A stretch of 64,000 nt of DNA, taken from assembly GCF_964204645.1 (NCBI RefSeq), contig NC_134028.1, forward strand, positions 25,766,153 through 25,830,152, written 5' to 3'. The notes under the pieces are model-generated. The model was not told the origin of the DNA. It searched no databases and saw only the letters and a list, made by a program, of their open reading frames with translations. Shown piece after piece: positions 1-11,523 of this stretch; position 1 is the stretch's first letter; every line of letters starts with the position of its first letter. The DNA is from Tubulanus polymorphus. Its lineage: Eukaryota; Nemertea; Palaeonemertea; Tubulaniformes; Tubulanidae. Position numbers and translations under genes: made by a program.

Positions 1-458
1 TTATGCTGATTTGTTCACAGGGACTTGTCACAATTGATAGTGAATGAATAAAACCAATATCAATGACCAGAGGTCCACTATCCCTGTTTAATATAAAAAT
101 TATATTATTATACAGTTGCAGGGATACTGCCTACTGGTACCCCCATCATTGGTCTCATCCATTATCAGTCGTGACAAGTCCCTGTGGATTTGTTGTGGCT
201 GATTTTGGCCATATTTTGAAAATGATAGCAGTTAAACACGCAATCTCTACTAATCCTTTTTCATTAAGATAAAGCCTGATGAGGCCATGTGAAAATTAAC
301 TTACTGTATTAATTTAATGCCTCATTTTAAAACCAACAATGTTTGGCGACATATGGTTTTTACTAAAAATGAATCACCAACAAGTTTTACTTTTACGTAC
401 TCTACTAAACCTCTGGGATTTTTACAATTATTTAATGATATTTTTTGTATGTGATTAG
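1..458. other. GET4 intron, 3' part
   Basis: This is intronic sequence upstream of the first GET4 exon in the window. The acceptor AG is at 457-458. I see no coding exon, RNA gene or repeat in it. Confidence 0.6.
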
Positions 459-3185
459 GTATAATGCGCAGAAGAAATACGCGGAAGCGATAGATTTAAT
501 CTATACCGGTGCCTCAACTTTATTAGATCACGGCCAATTTGAAAGTGGAGCAGATCTGGCTATGCTACTTATAGAAATTCTTAATTCTGCGAATATCCCG
601 GCATCTGATCAAACGATCGGTAAGAAGAGAATCTGGGACGTTTATTCCATTGTTGTTGTTTCAAACTGCTGCCATCTTTATCCTTGTTGTTTAATTTTTC
701 CAGATAAGCTGATATCGATTCATAAGAAAATGGAACAGAATTCTCAGGATCGTATGAACTTTGTAAATTCTGCTGTCAGATGGGCGCGGAGCGCTGACGT
801 GCAACAGTGCCAGGAAGCAACGGCGTTACATAAACGACTGGCATTTACTCTTTGGGAAGGTGAGGAGCTATCCCACTTGGTGCGATGAGCATCAATCCTT
901 AATCGGTCAAAATCAGTTCATTATCAACTTTAAAATAAATCTTTTATTGTCCCAAATTGATGCAAATTATACATAGGACTGTGAAATGAATGTACGGGGC
1001 TTGTATTTTCTACACAGTGGTTTAGTTAAGTTTTCACTATTACTGATCAATTTGTAACCCTTACTGTGCGGTGTAGAAATCAGTGATGGGCTCACAGTGT
1101 ATTGATGTAATTAGTTATTAGTTTTCATCTGTATTGAAAGATGGTAGCACCCGTCAAACATAGTGAAATATTAATAACTAATTGTACACTGCATCGCGTT
1201 GTGGACGCTGTGAAGTGTTGTGCCCGTTGGGTTGGAATTTTTTTAAATTTTCAAATAATCTGCAGCATTTTTGGGTAATATTAATAAGCACTCAAAGGGA
1301 AATTGAACACAGAAAACCGAGTAACTTCAAACTAACTTTGCAGATCCTTGCTTGCCACAAGTGGAATCCCCGATTGCTGCAGTACTTATATATCAATCTC
1401 TTTTAACCTTTCATTTTGCTGATAAATTGTTTCGCAATTTCAACAGAGAAGAATTACGTCGATGCGAGGTATCACTTCCTACATTCGACCGATGGAGAAA
1501 ACTGCGCTGAAATGTTGATCGAATACCACGTTAAAAAAGGGTTCCCTTCGGAAGTAGATTGTTTCATCGCGCAGGCTGTTCTTCAGTAAGTGTTATACTA
1601 CCCACAGTCAGTTAGACCCATCGATTATCCACCACCCTCGGTATTCCACTCAGTTTCCTCATTTCACAGGGTCCCTATGACTCCTTGGATTCCTTAAAAC
1701 GTCCTTCTAAATAGTAAATGCTATTAACGTTGATTGATTTTTAGCAAAATACCTGAAACCTGTTCAATTTTGAGAAATAGGCAATCAGATGTTTTTAGTT
1801 GTATTAATAGTAAACTACATGTACGTCTAAGTAGGTGTTGAAATTGAAATTTTCTCCTTTATAAATGCTTATATTCGGGAATGACTGATTTGAAAAGACC
1901 TTGTTACGTGAATTTAGTCAGTTATTGGTTACTTTGATTAACCGCCAACACTAACATTGGTAGATGAATTGACACTATAACGTGACTGTGCAGTAACAGT
2001 AGCACTCACCAGATGGTGCAACGATACTTTAAACTAGATTTCAGGCTCTCCAAAACATATATATATGAAACAAGTCATTGAATAAGATATGATTCACTTT
2101 CCTACGCACACTGAAAATTGAAAGAGAAAAAACATCGATTTCAAACGAGAGGTAGAAGAAGAAATTGAAGCGCAACTATAAGTCGGAGTCCTTACCTGCT
2201 GCAGTATCATTGCAGATTGTTAAATTTTGCTTTTATTTTTTCGTAGGTATTTGTGTTTAAAAAAGAAGCACACAGCTCACATAGTATTCTTCAATTATAC
2301 GAGTAAACATCCGCAACTAGAGAAAGGACCTCCATTTCTCAAACCATTGCTTAACTTCATCTGGTTTCTTTTATTTGCCGTAGATAGGTTTGTATTTCAG
2401 AACTCTAATCCTGTCGTAGTCATTTGAACTACCGATTCGCCATCTATGAGAAATAATTGAATTACTTTAATTACTGACCCACTTTTTTTCAATTTCAGTG
2501 GAAAATTAACCGTGTTTACAATTCTATGCGAACAGTATCAGCCATCCATTAATCGGGATCCCACGTATTCAGAGGTGAGCAGTAGATCTTGAACGTTTTT
2601 TTCTGAATTTCTGAATCACAGGAACCTTTCATAAAATATTTCAGCTGAAACATTTTATGAAACATTACGTCCTGTTGTAAGGATAACGTAAAATCTCACC
2701 ATAGAAATGAAAAATAGATTGCGAAATGTTTCATTCGAGCTATTTGTTGGTGTCAACTAATATTTCCTAATACACGTGTAATTATCTGTGCATATGCTTA
2801 ACTTACAACAAAATCATATTTGCTGTTTCGATTGTCTCTCTGAAAATGACTATGGACGGATTTTACATTATTGGAAATCGATTGATTAATTGTAATTCTA
2901 TTTTAGTACTTGGATCGGATTGGACAGATATTCTTCGGCGTACCACCTCCACAACCTAGAGGCTCAGGGATGTTAGGTAATTAGCTTTATTATTAGGGCC
3001 TGGAATAGAACATTGAATAAATCTTAACGAGTTGCAATGAATTTTTTCTGTTTTCAGATAATTTAATACAGAGTTTATTCGGTAACGGCGGTGATGACGC
3101 CGATGAAGACGCGCAGCCCGGCACTTCGGGGATTAACAATTCATCGCCCGCTGCTGTAATAATGCAACCGGAAGATTTAGATTGA
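459..3185 (+). CDS. GET4: GET4 (TRC35), partial: 3' seven exons
   Basis: GET4 is the cytosolic scaffold that bridges the GET3/TRC40 ATPase to UBL4A and BAG6 for delivery of tail-anchored proteins to the ER. Exons read as 459-619, 704-859, 1447-1585, 2247-2387, 2499-2574, 2907-2976 and 3058-3185; every junction has GT-AG and keeps frame, giving 289 residues plus a split codon at the left. The fold is all alpha-helical. Conserved stretches seen include [58 protein letters not shown] and [15 protein letters not shown], matching the animal GET4 family in order. The C-terminus is acidic and short (ends PEDLD). The family is about 320-330 residues, so roughly the first 45 residues lie in an exon before the window; nothing in 1-458 resembles it. 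Product call is very secure. Confidence 0.95.
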
Positions 3186-4214
3186 AAAAATAATCGGAAG
3201 AAATTTTCTTTTACATGTGATAATTTCGTGTTTTATATACGTGTTAAATAACGATGCAATTTTCGTGTAGTTTTTCGACCACCTGTTTACGATAACGTCG
3301 TCGCTGATGCTCGCGTGTTATTGGGGTTAGGTGTGGTTCAGGAAAAAGCACAACGGTTCAGCGTTCAATTTGCGGTTGAAATTTGTTGACGCGATGATAA
3401 CGGATATAGGAGAATTGAGAGGAATATTGGGAAATTGTTTCTTTCATTTAGTCATTTACTACTTTCGTAAATAAGGAATATTCTTCGGTATTTCTACTAT
3501 CTTGTACTTTGAATACATAGTGTTTATAAGGCTTTAGCTTTACCTGTATTCAGCACAACAGCAAATCCTCTTTAGCGGATAATATGTTTCCAATGGCTCG
3601 TTTGATTTATTAAGGGTATTTTAGCGTTCCATTCATGATACTTTCCGCAATTGTTGATAACGGTTCATTTGAATGTACGAATTATTCACATCTGTTGCGA
3701 TCGTCGATTGTATATGGTTAACTAGCAAATTGTCTCTGGTAAGAATGGATTTTAATCGATGCTTTGGTGAAAACCTGAACCGAGTCAATGACATCTGGGG
3801 TCATTCGTATGTCCAGCTGTTTATAACGCATTGCCTACCGTGAAAATTTTGTTCCGATTTGTCGTAACTACTGCGGTAAGCATTCCAAAAAACTCATATT
3901 TCAATACTTTATGAATGAGGTCGACAGTCATTTTGAAATAAGAAAATTGTTCTTGTTATCAGTTTAGGATCTAAAGAGCCGTGCAAATCACGTAACGATC
4001 AATTGTATTCAAGTTCTAGTCGGATTTCAACACAATTTTACACCCTGTTTTTGCTAGTGCTGTGTTATGGTCGCTTCATATTCAACTGCACGAGGTTCAT
4101 TTTGATTGAGGGTATGTGAGCTGTACTGCAGGCGCGTAGCTACCAAATATTCATTGGTAGATCTCATATTAGCACACGCAACAAAACAAGTACTTAAGGC
4201 GCTTAGTCTTTTCA

Positions 4215-4505
4215 CTGGGTTTGAAATTCCGGACATCCCAGTCTCATTCCGGGGCCAAATTGAATGGTTTTCAGAGTCTTCAGAGTGGCCACTTCCCCGT
4301 TTACAAATTCTCTGAGTGAATTGCCAGGAATCTTTGTTTGGTTTGTTTTAATTCATTTTTCATTAATTTTGTATTGATGAAGAAACATGAGTTCACCGTA
4401 CAACATGTTTAAATTCCCTGCGTTTTCCCTGACTTTTTTCCACGCTTTTCCCCTTGATCTTTCTGATGCCCCTCCTCGAGTTTCCACAGGGCGGTGGCCA
4501 CCCTG
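4215..4505. repeat. Diverged dispersed element with CCCTGA / TTTTCC runs
   Basis: The stretch combines a GGTGGCCACC-type end (near 4491-4504) with repeated CCTGA and TTTTCC words. Similar text occurs at about 44466-44690 (GGGTGGCGCCACC then TTCCCTCAG, TTTTCCCTGA, TTTTCCAGG). This looks like an old short interspersed DNA-transposon family. Boundaries are approximate. Confidence 0.4.
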
Positions 4506-4624
4506 GGCACCCTTTTTTTAAGCCATTTTTCATGCGCGAGAAAATCATTTAAGCCGAACAGTAATATTTGTAGGAAATCTCTGGTATTTATTTAGCTCAC
4601 ATGCAATGTGCAAATTGGATATAA

Positions 4625-4845
4625 GGCTAAACAAAAATGATACCTTGTTTCTCCGCAGCGGCCGGGTCATTTTTATAAAATATGATAAATTTTGTAAACA
4701 GTTCATTTCTATAGCGGCCGGGTCTGTTATGGTAAAATTGATCACGATTTTAAAAAAAAATAATGTATAGGGTAGATAGGCGGCCGGCCGGGTCAACATT
4801 TAAGCTCAGCAGAGCGGAGAAACAAGGTATCAATTTTTTTTAGCC
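4625..4845. mobile_element. Tourist/PIF-Harbinger-like MITE, copy 1 (complete)
   Basis: A 221-bp non-coding element with inverted ends GGCTAAA...GATACCTTGTTTCTC and GAGAAACAAGGTATC...TTTAGCC. It carries internal GGCCGGGTC words. It is flanked on both sides by TAA, which fits the 3-bp TWA target duplication of PIF/Harbinger elements. Related copies are at 30676-30896, 56743-56948 and 63026-63235. The superfamily assignment is inference from the target site and size. Confidence 0.75.
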
Positions 4846-5331
4846 TAAGCAGTAGAACCATCGGGACAATGAAAAGCTGATAGAAACCTTGTACCCTCCC
4901 CGTCCGGTTAATGAAAATTGTTTTTTTTTGTATGAATTATTATAGATACATGTGTATGGATTTTTTAAATATTGTGACACATGTTGCACTTGTCTCATCA
5001 ATGACTTTGTGCCTGATTACTATAGCCAATTGTTCTGTTATCATTGCATGTCGAGATCATTTAAGAATGCTTCGATGAAGGGTATTTATTTATGTTAATG
5101 TTATGCTAGCTTTTCTGTCGATGTCATAGAGATTCGTATGTCAACTTTACCAGGGATGAGAGGCATGTGAAGAATGTGAAAAAAAAAACGCAAACAGTTC
5201 TGATAAGTAAAATTTTGTGTAAAAAAATTGAAAATTCTCGTCAGAAAAATTTCTTTGTAGATTTCCTGATAGGCTCTTCTGGACTCAACATTGACCATAA
5301 ATAGTTCATAGTACATGTACATGTTCATAGT

Positions 5332-6229
5332 CAGGGGCCGGTTTCACAAAGCGTAATTAACCCTTAATTATGATTAAATCACTAATCATGATTAAATTAT
5401 CATGATTTAATCAAGTTAGGTGTTTCACAAAACGTAATTAACTTAAATTATAATTAAGTTAATTACAAAATTTAATTCTCCTCTAGAGTGTAATTAAACC
5501 ATTTAATCATCATTAGTTCATTATTAAAAACAAAAAGCTGCAGATATTATTCATGGAATTTGGTGTTTATTAATTGATGACGGCAATTCCTACACTTATT
5601 CAGTTTTTCAGATTGTTTGGCTCAAATAATTTGGATTTTTTGCCTTTTGTAAAATGTCAATACTCTAAATTCTATTGATTTATTTTCAAACGTCCTATGT
5701 TTTTGTCAGCACGACCACCACATACTTAGAAGTATTGAATTAATTGATTTTGTCCATACATATGATAGATTTCTGTCAGTAGAGTACATATCTATGGAGT
5801 AAGTGTTAAAAAGTGCTAATCACTGCTCGGAAATAAACCCCATTTACGAGGATTTTATTTTGCTGACTGGAGGTGAGTTTCTATTTAAAAACTTTTGAGA
5901 CATCTTGCTAAGTTTTTCCACTGGTTCCTGAGACCTTTCAGAGCAATCTTTAACTCCCAAAGGAGTGAATTTCTCTTTTCCTCTAAACAAGGAAGGTTGT
6001 TCCTGTTGTTGATGCTTGGACAGCAAATGGCTGTATAAAGTTCCGCCATTTTGATACAGTTAAATTGTAATTAAGTTGCCTAATTATGTAATTAGTTAAT
6101 TTTGTAATTAAACCCTTTCGTGAAACCGAATTTTAATCGTAATTAACTAATCATGATTAAGGAAATTTAATCATGATTTAGGTCCTAATTATAATTAAAG
6201 TTAATTATGCTTTGTGAAACCGACCCCTG
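5332..6229. mobile_element. Foldback non-autonomous DNA transposon, about 0.9 kb
   Basis: The left end CAGGGGCCGGTTTCACAAAG is mirrored by CTTTGTGAAACCGACCCCTG at the right. Both are followed inward by AT-rich arms made of TAATTA and TCATGATTAA words. A second GTTTCAC...GTAATTAA motif is nested inside each arm (about 5425 and 6110). The core (about 5480-6060) shows no transposase. No clear target-site duplication was found. Confidence 0.7.
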
Positions 6230-7049
6230 GTGTCAGTCATTGATTTGTATACCCTTCTTACAGTCCTAATTGTTAAATTTTCGCCAAATATGAAAAAATT
6301 GCATTAGGTATGACCGTTTTGAAAAATTCTATTTTCGGTATGGAAAATATATGTGAAAATCCCGTGTCTTCGAGTAGTCTTCGCAGTGACGAAATGTGAA
6401 AAAAGTGGAAAATAGCAATGTGAAAATTTCAGAATCTTTCTTCTCATCCATGTGCTACTCAAAGCAGGTTTTAAAGCTTCGTATACGATATAATCCCGAT
6501 ACATTTCATAAGTGAAATATTTGGTTAGTGACTGATTGAACGTGTGAATTTCAGTGGATTGTGCAGTTCGATATTGAAATGGTGAAATACTTTGTGCCTT
6601 ATATTCCATTCTGACAAAAATATAAGAAATCTTAATGTACTGCACTGGATGTTGAGGTCACCGTCGTTTATGTTTGTAAATAATTACAGGAAAAACAAAA
6701 TAAATATTTATCCTGAGAAATTAATAATTCTGTGCTATTAAATCTTCACTACTCGTCGATTTTACTCGTCATGATTTCAAAACTTGGAGTTCAATAGCGT
6801 AGGTCTGGGAGAGATAGCCAAAAGTACTGAGCCCGACTCGTGATGCATGCTGATGTACTGATGGGTATAGAATAGTAGCCAGAGTCTGACTAATATTCGC
6901 AGTTGCATGCTCGACGGGCACTGTGAATCGATCGGAGCGTCGCATCGCGAGGCGCTGTCGCGTTACTACAACGAGTAGCTGCAATCGATGGAATATCCCT
7001 TAGTGACGGCGGCGTCAGTACTCAGCTCCAGTGCTGATGCGAGATGATA

Positions 7050-7245
7050 CTGACTTTTGACAGCGATGCAGTAAAAATCATTCTAAAGGTATGGCGTTTA
7101 GTACCATTTTTCAGTGACGGACCTCAGTCTAGTTGATTTGAGTATAAGATGTTTAACGGCTAGTGTTTACTTAGACAGCGATGTAGTAAAACCATTCTAA
7201 AGACAAGTAAAGCCCAGGTACCGTACCGTTTCGCACCATTTTCTG
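7050..7245. repeat. Imperfect tandem duplication, about 115 bp unit
   Basis: Two successive blocks share ACAGCGATG-AGTAAAA, CATTCTAAAG, and later TACCATTTTTCAGTGAC / CACCATTTTCTGTGAC in the same order. The second block has a short insertion with AGGTACCGTACCG. Non-coding. Confidence 0.5.
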
Positions 7246-8500
7246 TGACAGCTAGCTTGATTAGGTCTTTAGACTTAGTTCATTTCGTACGATGCTTAAC
7301 GAAAATTGTCTAGCATCTAAACCGAGTTTTATTTATTTAATATGGCTATTGTAAAATGATCCCAGTGCAAGAAAATATAAGCGTTTGACCAGGAAGCATG
7401 ATAGTCATAATCACCCCCATTCCCAGTGCCGGAAAACTGTGTACCTATTATAGGCGTTTGAGCATGTTGCCAATGTGCATGCTACGGTTAAGGTTTGGAT
7501 TGTCATTTTCCAGGCTTGATTTCTTGTTTGCACGAACATTCGTAAATTGTGTTTGGATTATTCACTGGTGATCGTTCCGGTCCTTCGCTAATTTTCGCTG
7601 GTTTGTGCGACTAATGTGTTAAGATAGATGGAAATAGATTTTAGTTGGAATGTATTCGGGCTTTGAAAATATCCCTTTAAGCTGTATTGGAAAGTAGGCC
7701 TAATGTCGTTAGATTTTTCGTACGATGTCGTTGTGAATTTTCGATTGCATAGTTACCGAGAGAATACGAATATTTATTTACACTCCAACCATTTCCATGG
7801 TATAAGGAGGTGAGAAATTCAGATTTAGTGCTGCCATCTCGATTGACTGGTTGGACTCCTTACTAAAGAAAGCCTCTATAAGTCTCGCTATAATAATAGA
7901 ATTCAAACAATTGTACGTGAAATACCGGTCGGCCTCGTTGAGCTATGGGCTATGAATACAACATCGCAAATTGAGAACGTCTCTAAGTGCTTCATAACAC
8001 ATTACGACCATAGTTGACAACTTTTAGACTCTCGAAGTCTTACTTGTTGGGGTTACATAAGGTTAGTGTTCTTATAGGCCATACTATACCGTATATTTTC
8101 CAATATTAGTTCGGCCTGACAAGGCATTATAGGCATGATTTCCAAGAGCAAACATATCCAAGATCTGTACCGGTACACAATGATACTTTCCTGATACTTC
8201 ATGGACAACTTGATGTACGGTATATGTTTTTGAATCAACGACTGTATATGAATTACCTCGTGAAGATTAATACAGTAATAACTAAGTTGATTATCAATAA
8301 GCTGGCCGATAAATTTGGAACACTGCTAGGCTGGTTGACAGCTTGCGAATTTCGAAAATTGCCATTTTCAAAGGCGTCAGCTGGTGTCGAAGAAGATCAC
8401 TCCAGTTTCGGAGTAACAATTATCAAGAGTTGATTCCCGATATTATCAATCCTGAATCGAATTCATGTGGCACCACATTTGCCGGTATTGTAGCCTGAAC

Positions 8501-8527
8501 CTTGGAGTAATCAATGATTACTCCAAG
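8501..8527. repeat. Perfect 13-bp-arm palindrome
   Basis: CTTGGAGTAATCA (8501-8513), one A, then its exact reverse complement (8515-8527). The 8-mer GCCTGAAC occurs immediately before the left arm (8493-8500) and again at the right edge (8527-8534), so the palindrome sits between short direct repeats. Confidence 0.7.
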
Positions 8528-9243
8528 CCTGAACGATGCCAGGGAGGCGAGTACCGGTATATCGTTTATAGAATATACTTTGTTTTTAAAGTGAGTATTA
8601 CGGTGAGTGCAGTGGAGCACGTATTGAGCGTTGGCCATCGTGAGTCCTGTTAAACGCATGCACACGGTCAGTTTCGCACGGTGCGCTTAGTACACGTAGG
8701 CCTCCGTTTATTTCGTATAGAATATCACAGATCGTGACTAATAGCTCATCGCAAAAACTGAATAGACTAAATCTTAATGAAAAACGTAGGCAATTGTTAA
8801 GACGGGAAAGATAGTTTTGGCAATTTGGGTAACAGTCATGAGCATAATTTGATGCTACTAAAATTTTTATTTGTCACCATTATTAACGCGCTGAAGGGCG
8901 TCACCTGGAAAGGGCGAGCGCGTACATCAGAATACACATAAATATTAGATTTAAAGTCAATACATTCAGTGATGCGTTAAGTTAATGATGTTTCACAAAG
9001 AACCTCATATTGTGTCTGTTGTACCACAGACACTAAGACACGAACGACACGGTGAATTTTCAATCGTATGAAGATCATATCGTCAAAATGATATAACGAA
9101 CAAACATAAAATGTGATATGGTCGGTGTAGATAGTTTATTTATCAAAATCATTTTTTTTTTGAGCTGAGATCGCATTTCAAAAGAGTATATGGTGAGTGT
9201 ATGGTGTCTAGGTCGACTGATGCGGAACTTAACCTGGAAATTA

Positions 9244-10258
9244 CAGGGTGTCCCATTAATTACTATACATAAAGAACTGCCTGTCATTTTCAAACCGCTT
9301 GTGATATATCAGCCAAATCTCCAGGATAGATGGATTACAATAATACTTTTCACCACAAAAAAATTACTTTACTAAAATCCAATTAGTTTACAAAATATAC
9401 TAGATGAGAGAAGCTGTCAATTTTATCACATGATTCAGTCTATTGTTGAAATTTCTCTGTACGTTGCCAATCATCTGTGTTATTGCAGACGTTTCTCTTT
9501 AAATCATCAATAGTTTTTGGTTTGTTTTAGTACACTGTGTCCTTCAGCAGTAGCCCCACAAGTAAAAGTCCAGTGGATTTAGGTCAGGCGAGTATGGGGC
9601 CCAGTAGCACAGTTTGCAGCGCTGAGATACTGTGACCAAAATGCCTATGCAGAACATCAATTGTTTTGCGTGCTGTAAAACATTGCACACCATTCTGTTG
9701 GAACCACACTGGATTGAGACTTCCTCTAGACATCTACACAGTTTTGTAATGGAGTACTGAATCGGCATCGTATGATAGCCGGCTCTATTCATAGTCACCA
9801 TTTCCTTTTTTGTCAAAAAGTGTGGCCCGATTATAGGCCCATTGGATGACCTACTGTATGGCAAATCAAAAGATCACACCTAGTAGACAACAGACAGCTC
9901 ACTTGATGACATCAAGTGGCTTCTCTGCAATCAGATAGGGATTTTTAACTCCAAAATCTGTGATTCAGACTGACAGAAAGATTTGGTTTCCTAAAAAAAC
10001 AGCATACAGTCTAGGCTTTTTGTTTCATTGACATACACATGATTTAAAAGTGATCTTTTCTAAATCGAAATTACACAAAATCCCTACAACAATGTAATCA
10101 GTTGCTAGGAAATCACTAAGCAAATTACCATAGCAACCATGATAATAATCAAAAAGTACCGTTACATTCTATCCTTTGGTGGAAAATCGAAACATTTCAT
10201 TGAGAAATGTGGAGGATACAGGCAGTTCTTTATGTATAGTAATTAATGGGACACCCTG
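9244..10258 (-). mobile_element. Inactivated mariner-like element with perfect 41-bp TIRs
   Basis: Terminal inverted repeats at 9244-9284 and 10218-10258 are exact reverse complements over 41 bp (outer end CAGGGTGTCCC) and are bounded on each side by TA, the Tc1/mariner target duplication. On the minus strand, 9544-9864 encodes a transposase remnant with the family hallmark APYSPDLNPLDFYLWGY. The reading frame ends just after it, and further C-terminal homology (about 9380-9540) continues in another frame. The region expected to hold the second catalytic aspartate is degenerate, and the whole element (1,015 bp) is shorter than a full coding mariner. It is a dead, possibly internally deleted copy. 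Confidence 0.85.
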
Positions 10259-10332
10259 TATCATGTTATTTAGAATTTTAATGTCTTTCAGGCCGTGCCG
10301 AGCGATTGAAAGGCTCGGGCACAATCTGCATT

Positions 10333-11523
10333 ATGGAACATTCAGCGGCGAAGAAATTGTGGGCGCCGTGTCGGTTAGTCTCCAAGTTCGGAGTGTTAGC
10401 CGTTGTATTTCTGAGTTTAATGTGTGGATTTTATATAATGTTTATGATGGGTTACGTGTCGGCGTCTCGCCTACCGTCTGCGCGATTCGCAGTTCAAAAC
10501 ATGTCCGTAGTGAAACGCATTTTAGGATACGATGCGTCGACGATCGACCAACAGAAATCGAGAGTGCAACCGAAAAGCACAAGTTCGATCGCAACGACGA
10601 TAAAGAACTCGGCGAAAAATACGACCGTGAAAATGTCGGCGCATTCTTCGACAAAACCAACTCCGAAGCCGAAACCGAAAACTCCTCAGAAGCCCGCTTA
10701 CCGCCAGGAAACTTGTACGAATTGTAACTTACATAATTTCAATCTAATCATTAACGAACCAAATATATGCGCCACTGGGGACGTGGACTTATTGCTGATT
10801 ATTCTGACTTCGTTTTCGAAACGCGCTCAAAGAGACGCCATTCGCGAGACTTGGGCAAGCCCATCGAAAGGTAATATGGCGAACGTGCGTCACGTATTCT
10901 TATTTGGATCGGGAAAACCAGCCGACAATCAATTAGTGAAACAAGAAAGTTTGCAATTTCACGATATATTACAAGAGGATTTCGTTGATAGCTATTCGAA
11001 CCTCACGTATAAAACGAACATGGGTTTGAAATGGGCGACCAGCTTTTGCGAAAAGGCTAGATATATATTGAAAATAGACGATGATATGTGGGCGAACACT
11101 CCTAAATTAGTATCAAAAATAAAATCCGGGGAAATGGATAAATTAATCAAAGATCGAGGGTACGGCGGTCTGTGTGTTGGACCCGGAGGCCCGATTCGTG
11201 ACAAACGATCAAAATGGTATGCGTCGGTACGATCGTACCCGTCAAACGTTTACCCGCGCTTCTGTACCGGTCCCGGTTATATCATATCGACCAAAGTCGC
11301 CAAGGAAGTCGTGAGCGTGGCTAAAAACGTACCGTTTTTTCACTTAGAAGACATTTTCATGGCTATATGTATTAAAAAACTCGGGTATACGGCGCGGTCG
11401 CTCGCCGGTTTTCATAATTCCAAAGTTCGTTTCGATGCGTGCCATTACAAACGAACGGTGATGACGTCACACCAAGTTACCCCTGCGGAGCTGAGAACGG
11501 CGTGGAATGCATGGTGCATGTAA
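10333..11523 (+). CDS. GT31 beta-1,3-galactosyltransferase-like protein
   Basis: Single coding exon of 396 aa. It is a Golgi type II membrane enzyme of family GT31, expected to transfer a sugar from a UDP-sugar onto glycan acceptors through a beta-1,3 linkage. Visible order: short cytosolic tail, signal-anchor at about residues 19-41, a Lys/Pro/Thr-rich stem (about 100-122), then the catalytic domain with RDAIRETWASP, VFLFGSG, the metal-binding DDD at 249-251 (context LKIDDDMW), FCTGPGYIIS and the FHLEDIFMAICI (ED-V-like) motif. Usual length for the family. The start is the ATG at 10333; an in-frame TTG at 10306 is not needed. An AG acceptor at 10290-10291 suggests an upstream 5' UTR exon. 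Acceptor specificity (Gal, GlcNAc or GalNAc linkage) cannot be told from sequence. Confidence 0.9.
   Translation: MEHSAAKKLWAPCRLVSKFGVLAVVFLSLMCGFYIMFMMGYVSASRLPSARFAVQNMSVVKRILGYDASTIDQQKSRVQPKSTSSIATTIKNSAKNTTVKMSAHSSTKPTPKPKPKTPQKPAYRQETCTNCNLHNFNLIINEPNICATGDVDLLLIILTSFSKRAQRDAIRETWASPSKGNMANVRHVFLFGSGKPADNQLVKQESLQFHDILQEDFVDSYSNLTYKTNMGLKWATSFCEKARYILKIDDDMWANTPKLVSKIKSGEMDKLIKDRGYGGLCVGPGGPIRDKRSKWYASVRSYPSNVYPRFCTGPGYIISTKVAKEVVSVAKNVPFFHLEDIFMAICIKKLGYTARSLAGFHNSKVRFDACHYKRTVMTSHQVTPAELRTAWNAWCM

Larger units (their letters stand above)
3186..9241. other. Intergenic, repeat-rich, no supported gene
   Basis: This is the 3' flank of GET4 followed by repeats: a diverged element rich in CCCTGA/TTTTCC (about 4215-4505), a Tourist-like MITE (4625-4845), a 0.9-kb foldback element (5332-6229), an imperfect tandem duplication (about 7050-7245) and a perfect small palindrome (8501-8527). 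A GC-richer patch at about 6870-7040 could be a promoter or 5' UTR exon for the glycosyltransferase downstream, but I cannot show it. Open frames here are short and lack family resemblance. Confidence 0.5.

Noticed and set aside
9544-9864. 106-residue minus-strand frame as an independent gene
   Set aside because: It is the decayed transposase of the mariner element bounded by the inverted ends at 9244 and 10258.
10306-10332. N-terminal extension of the glycosyltransferase starting at TTG 10306
   Set aside because: TTG starts are not expected in animals, and the ATG at 10333 gives a normal type II N-terminus.
10176-10727. 183-residue open frame overlapping the glycosyltransferase
   Set aside because: It runs out of the mariner end and through the GT31 exon in another frame, with no family resemblance; a shadow frame.
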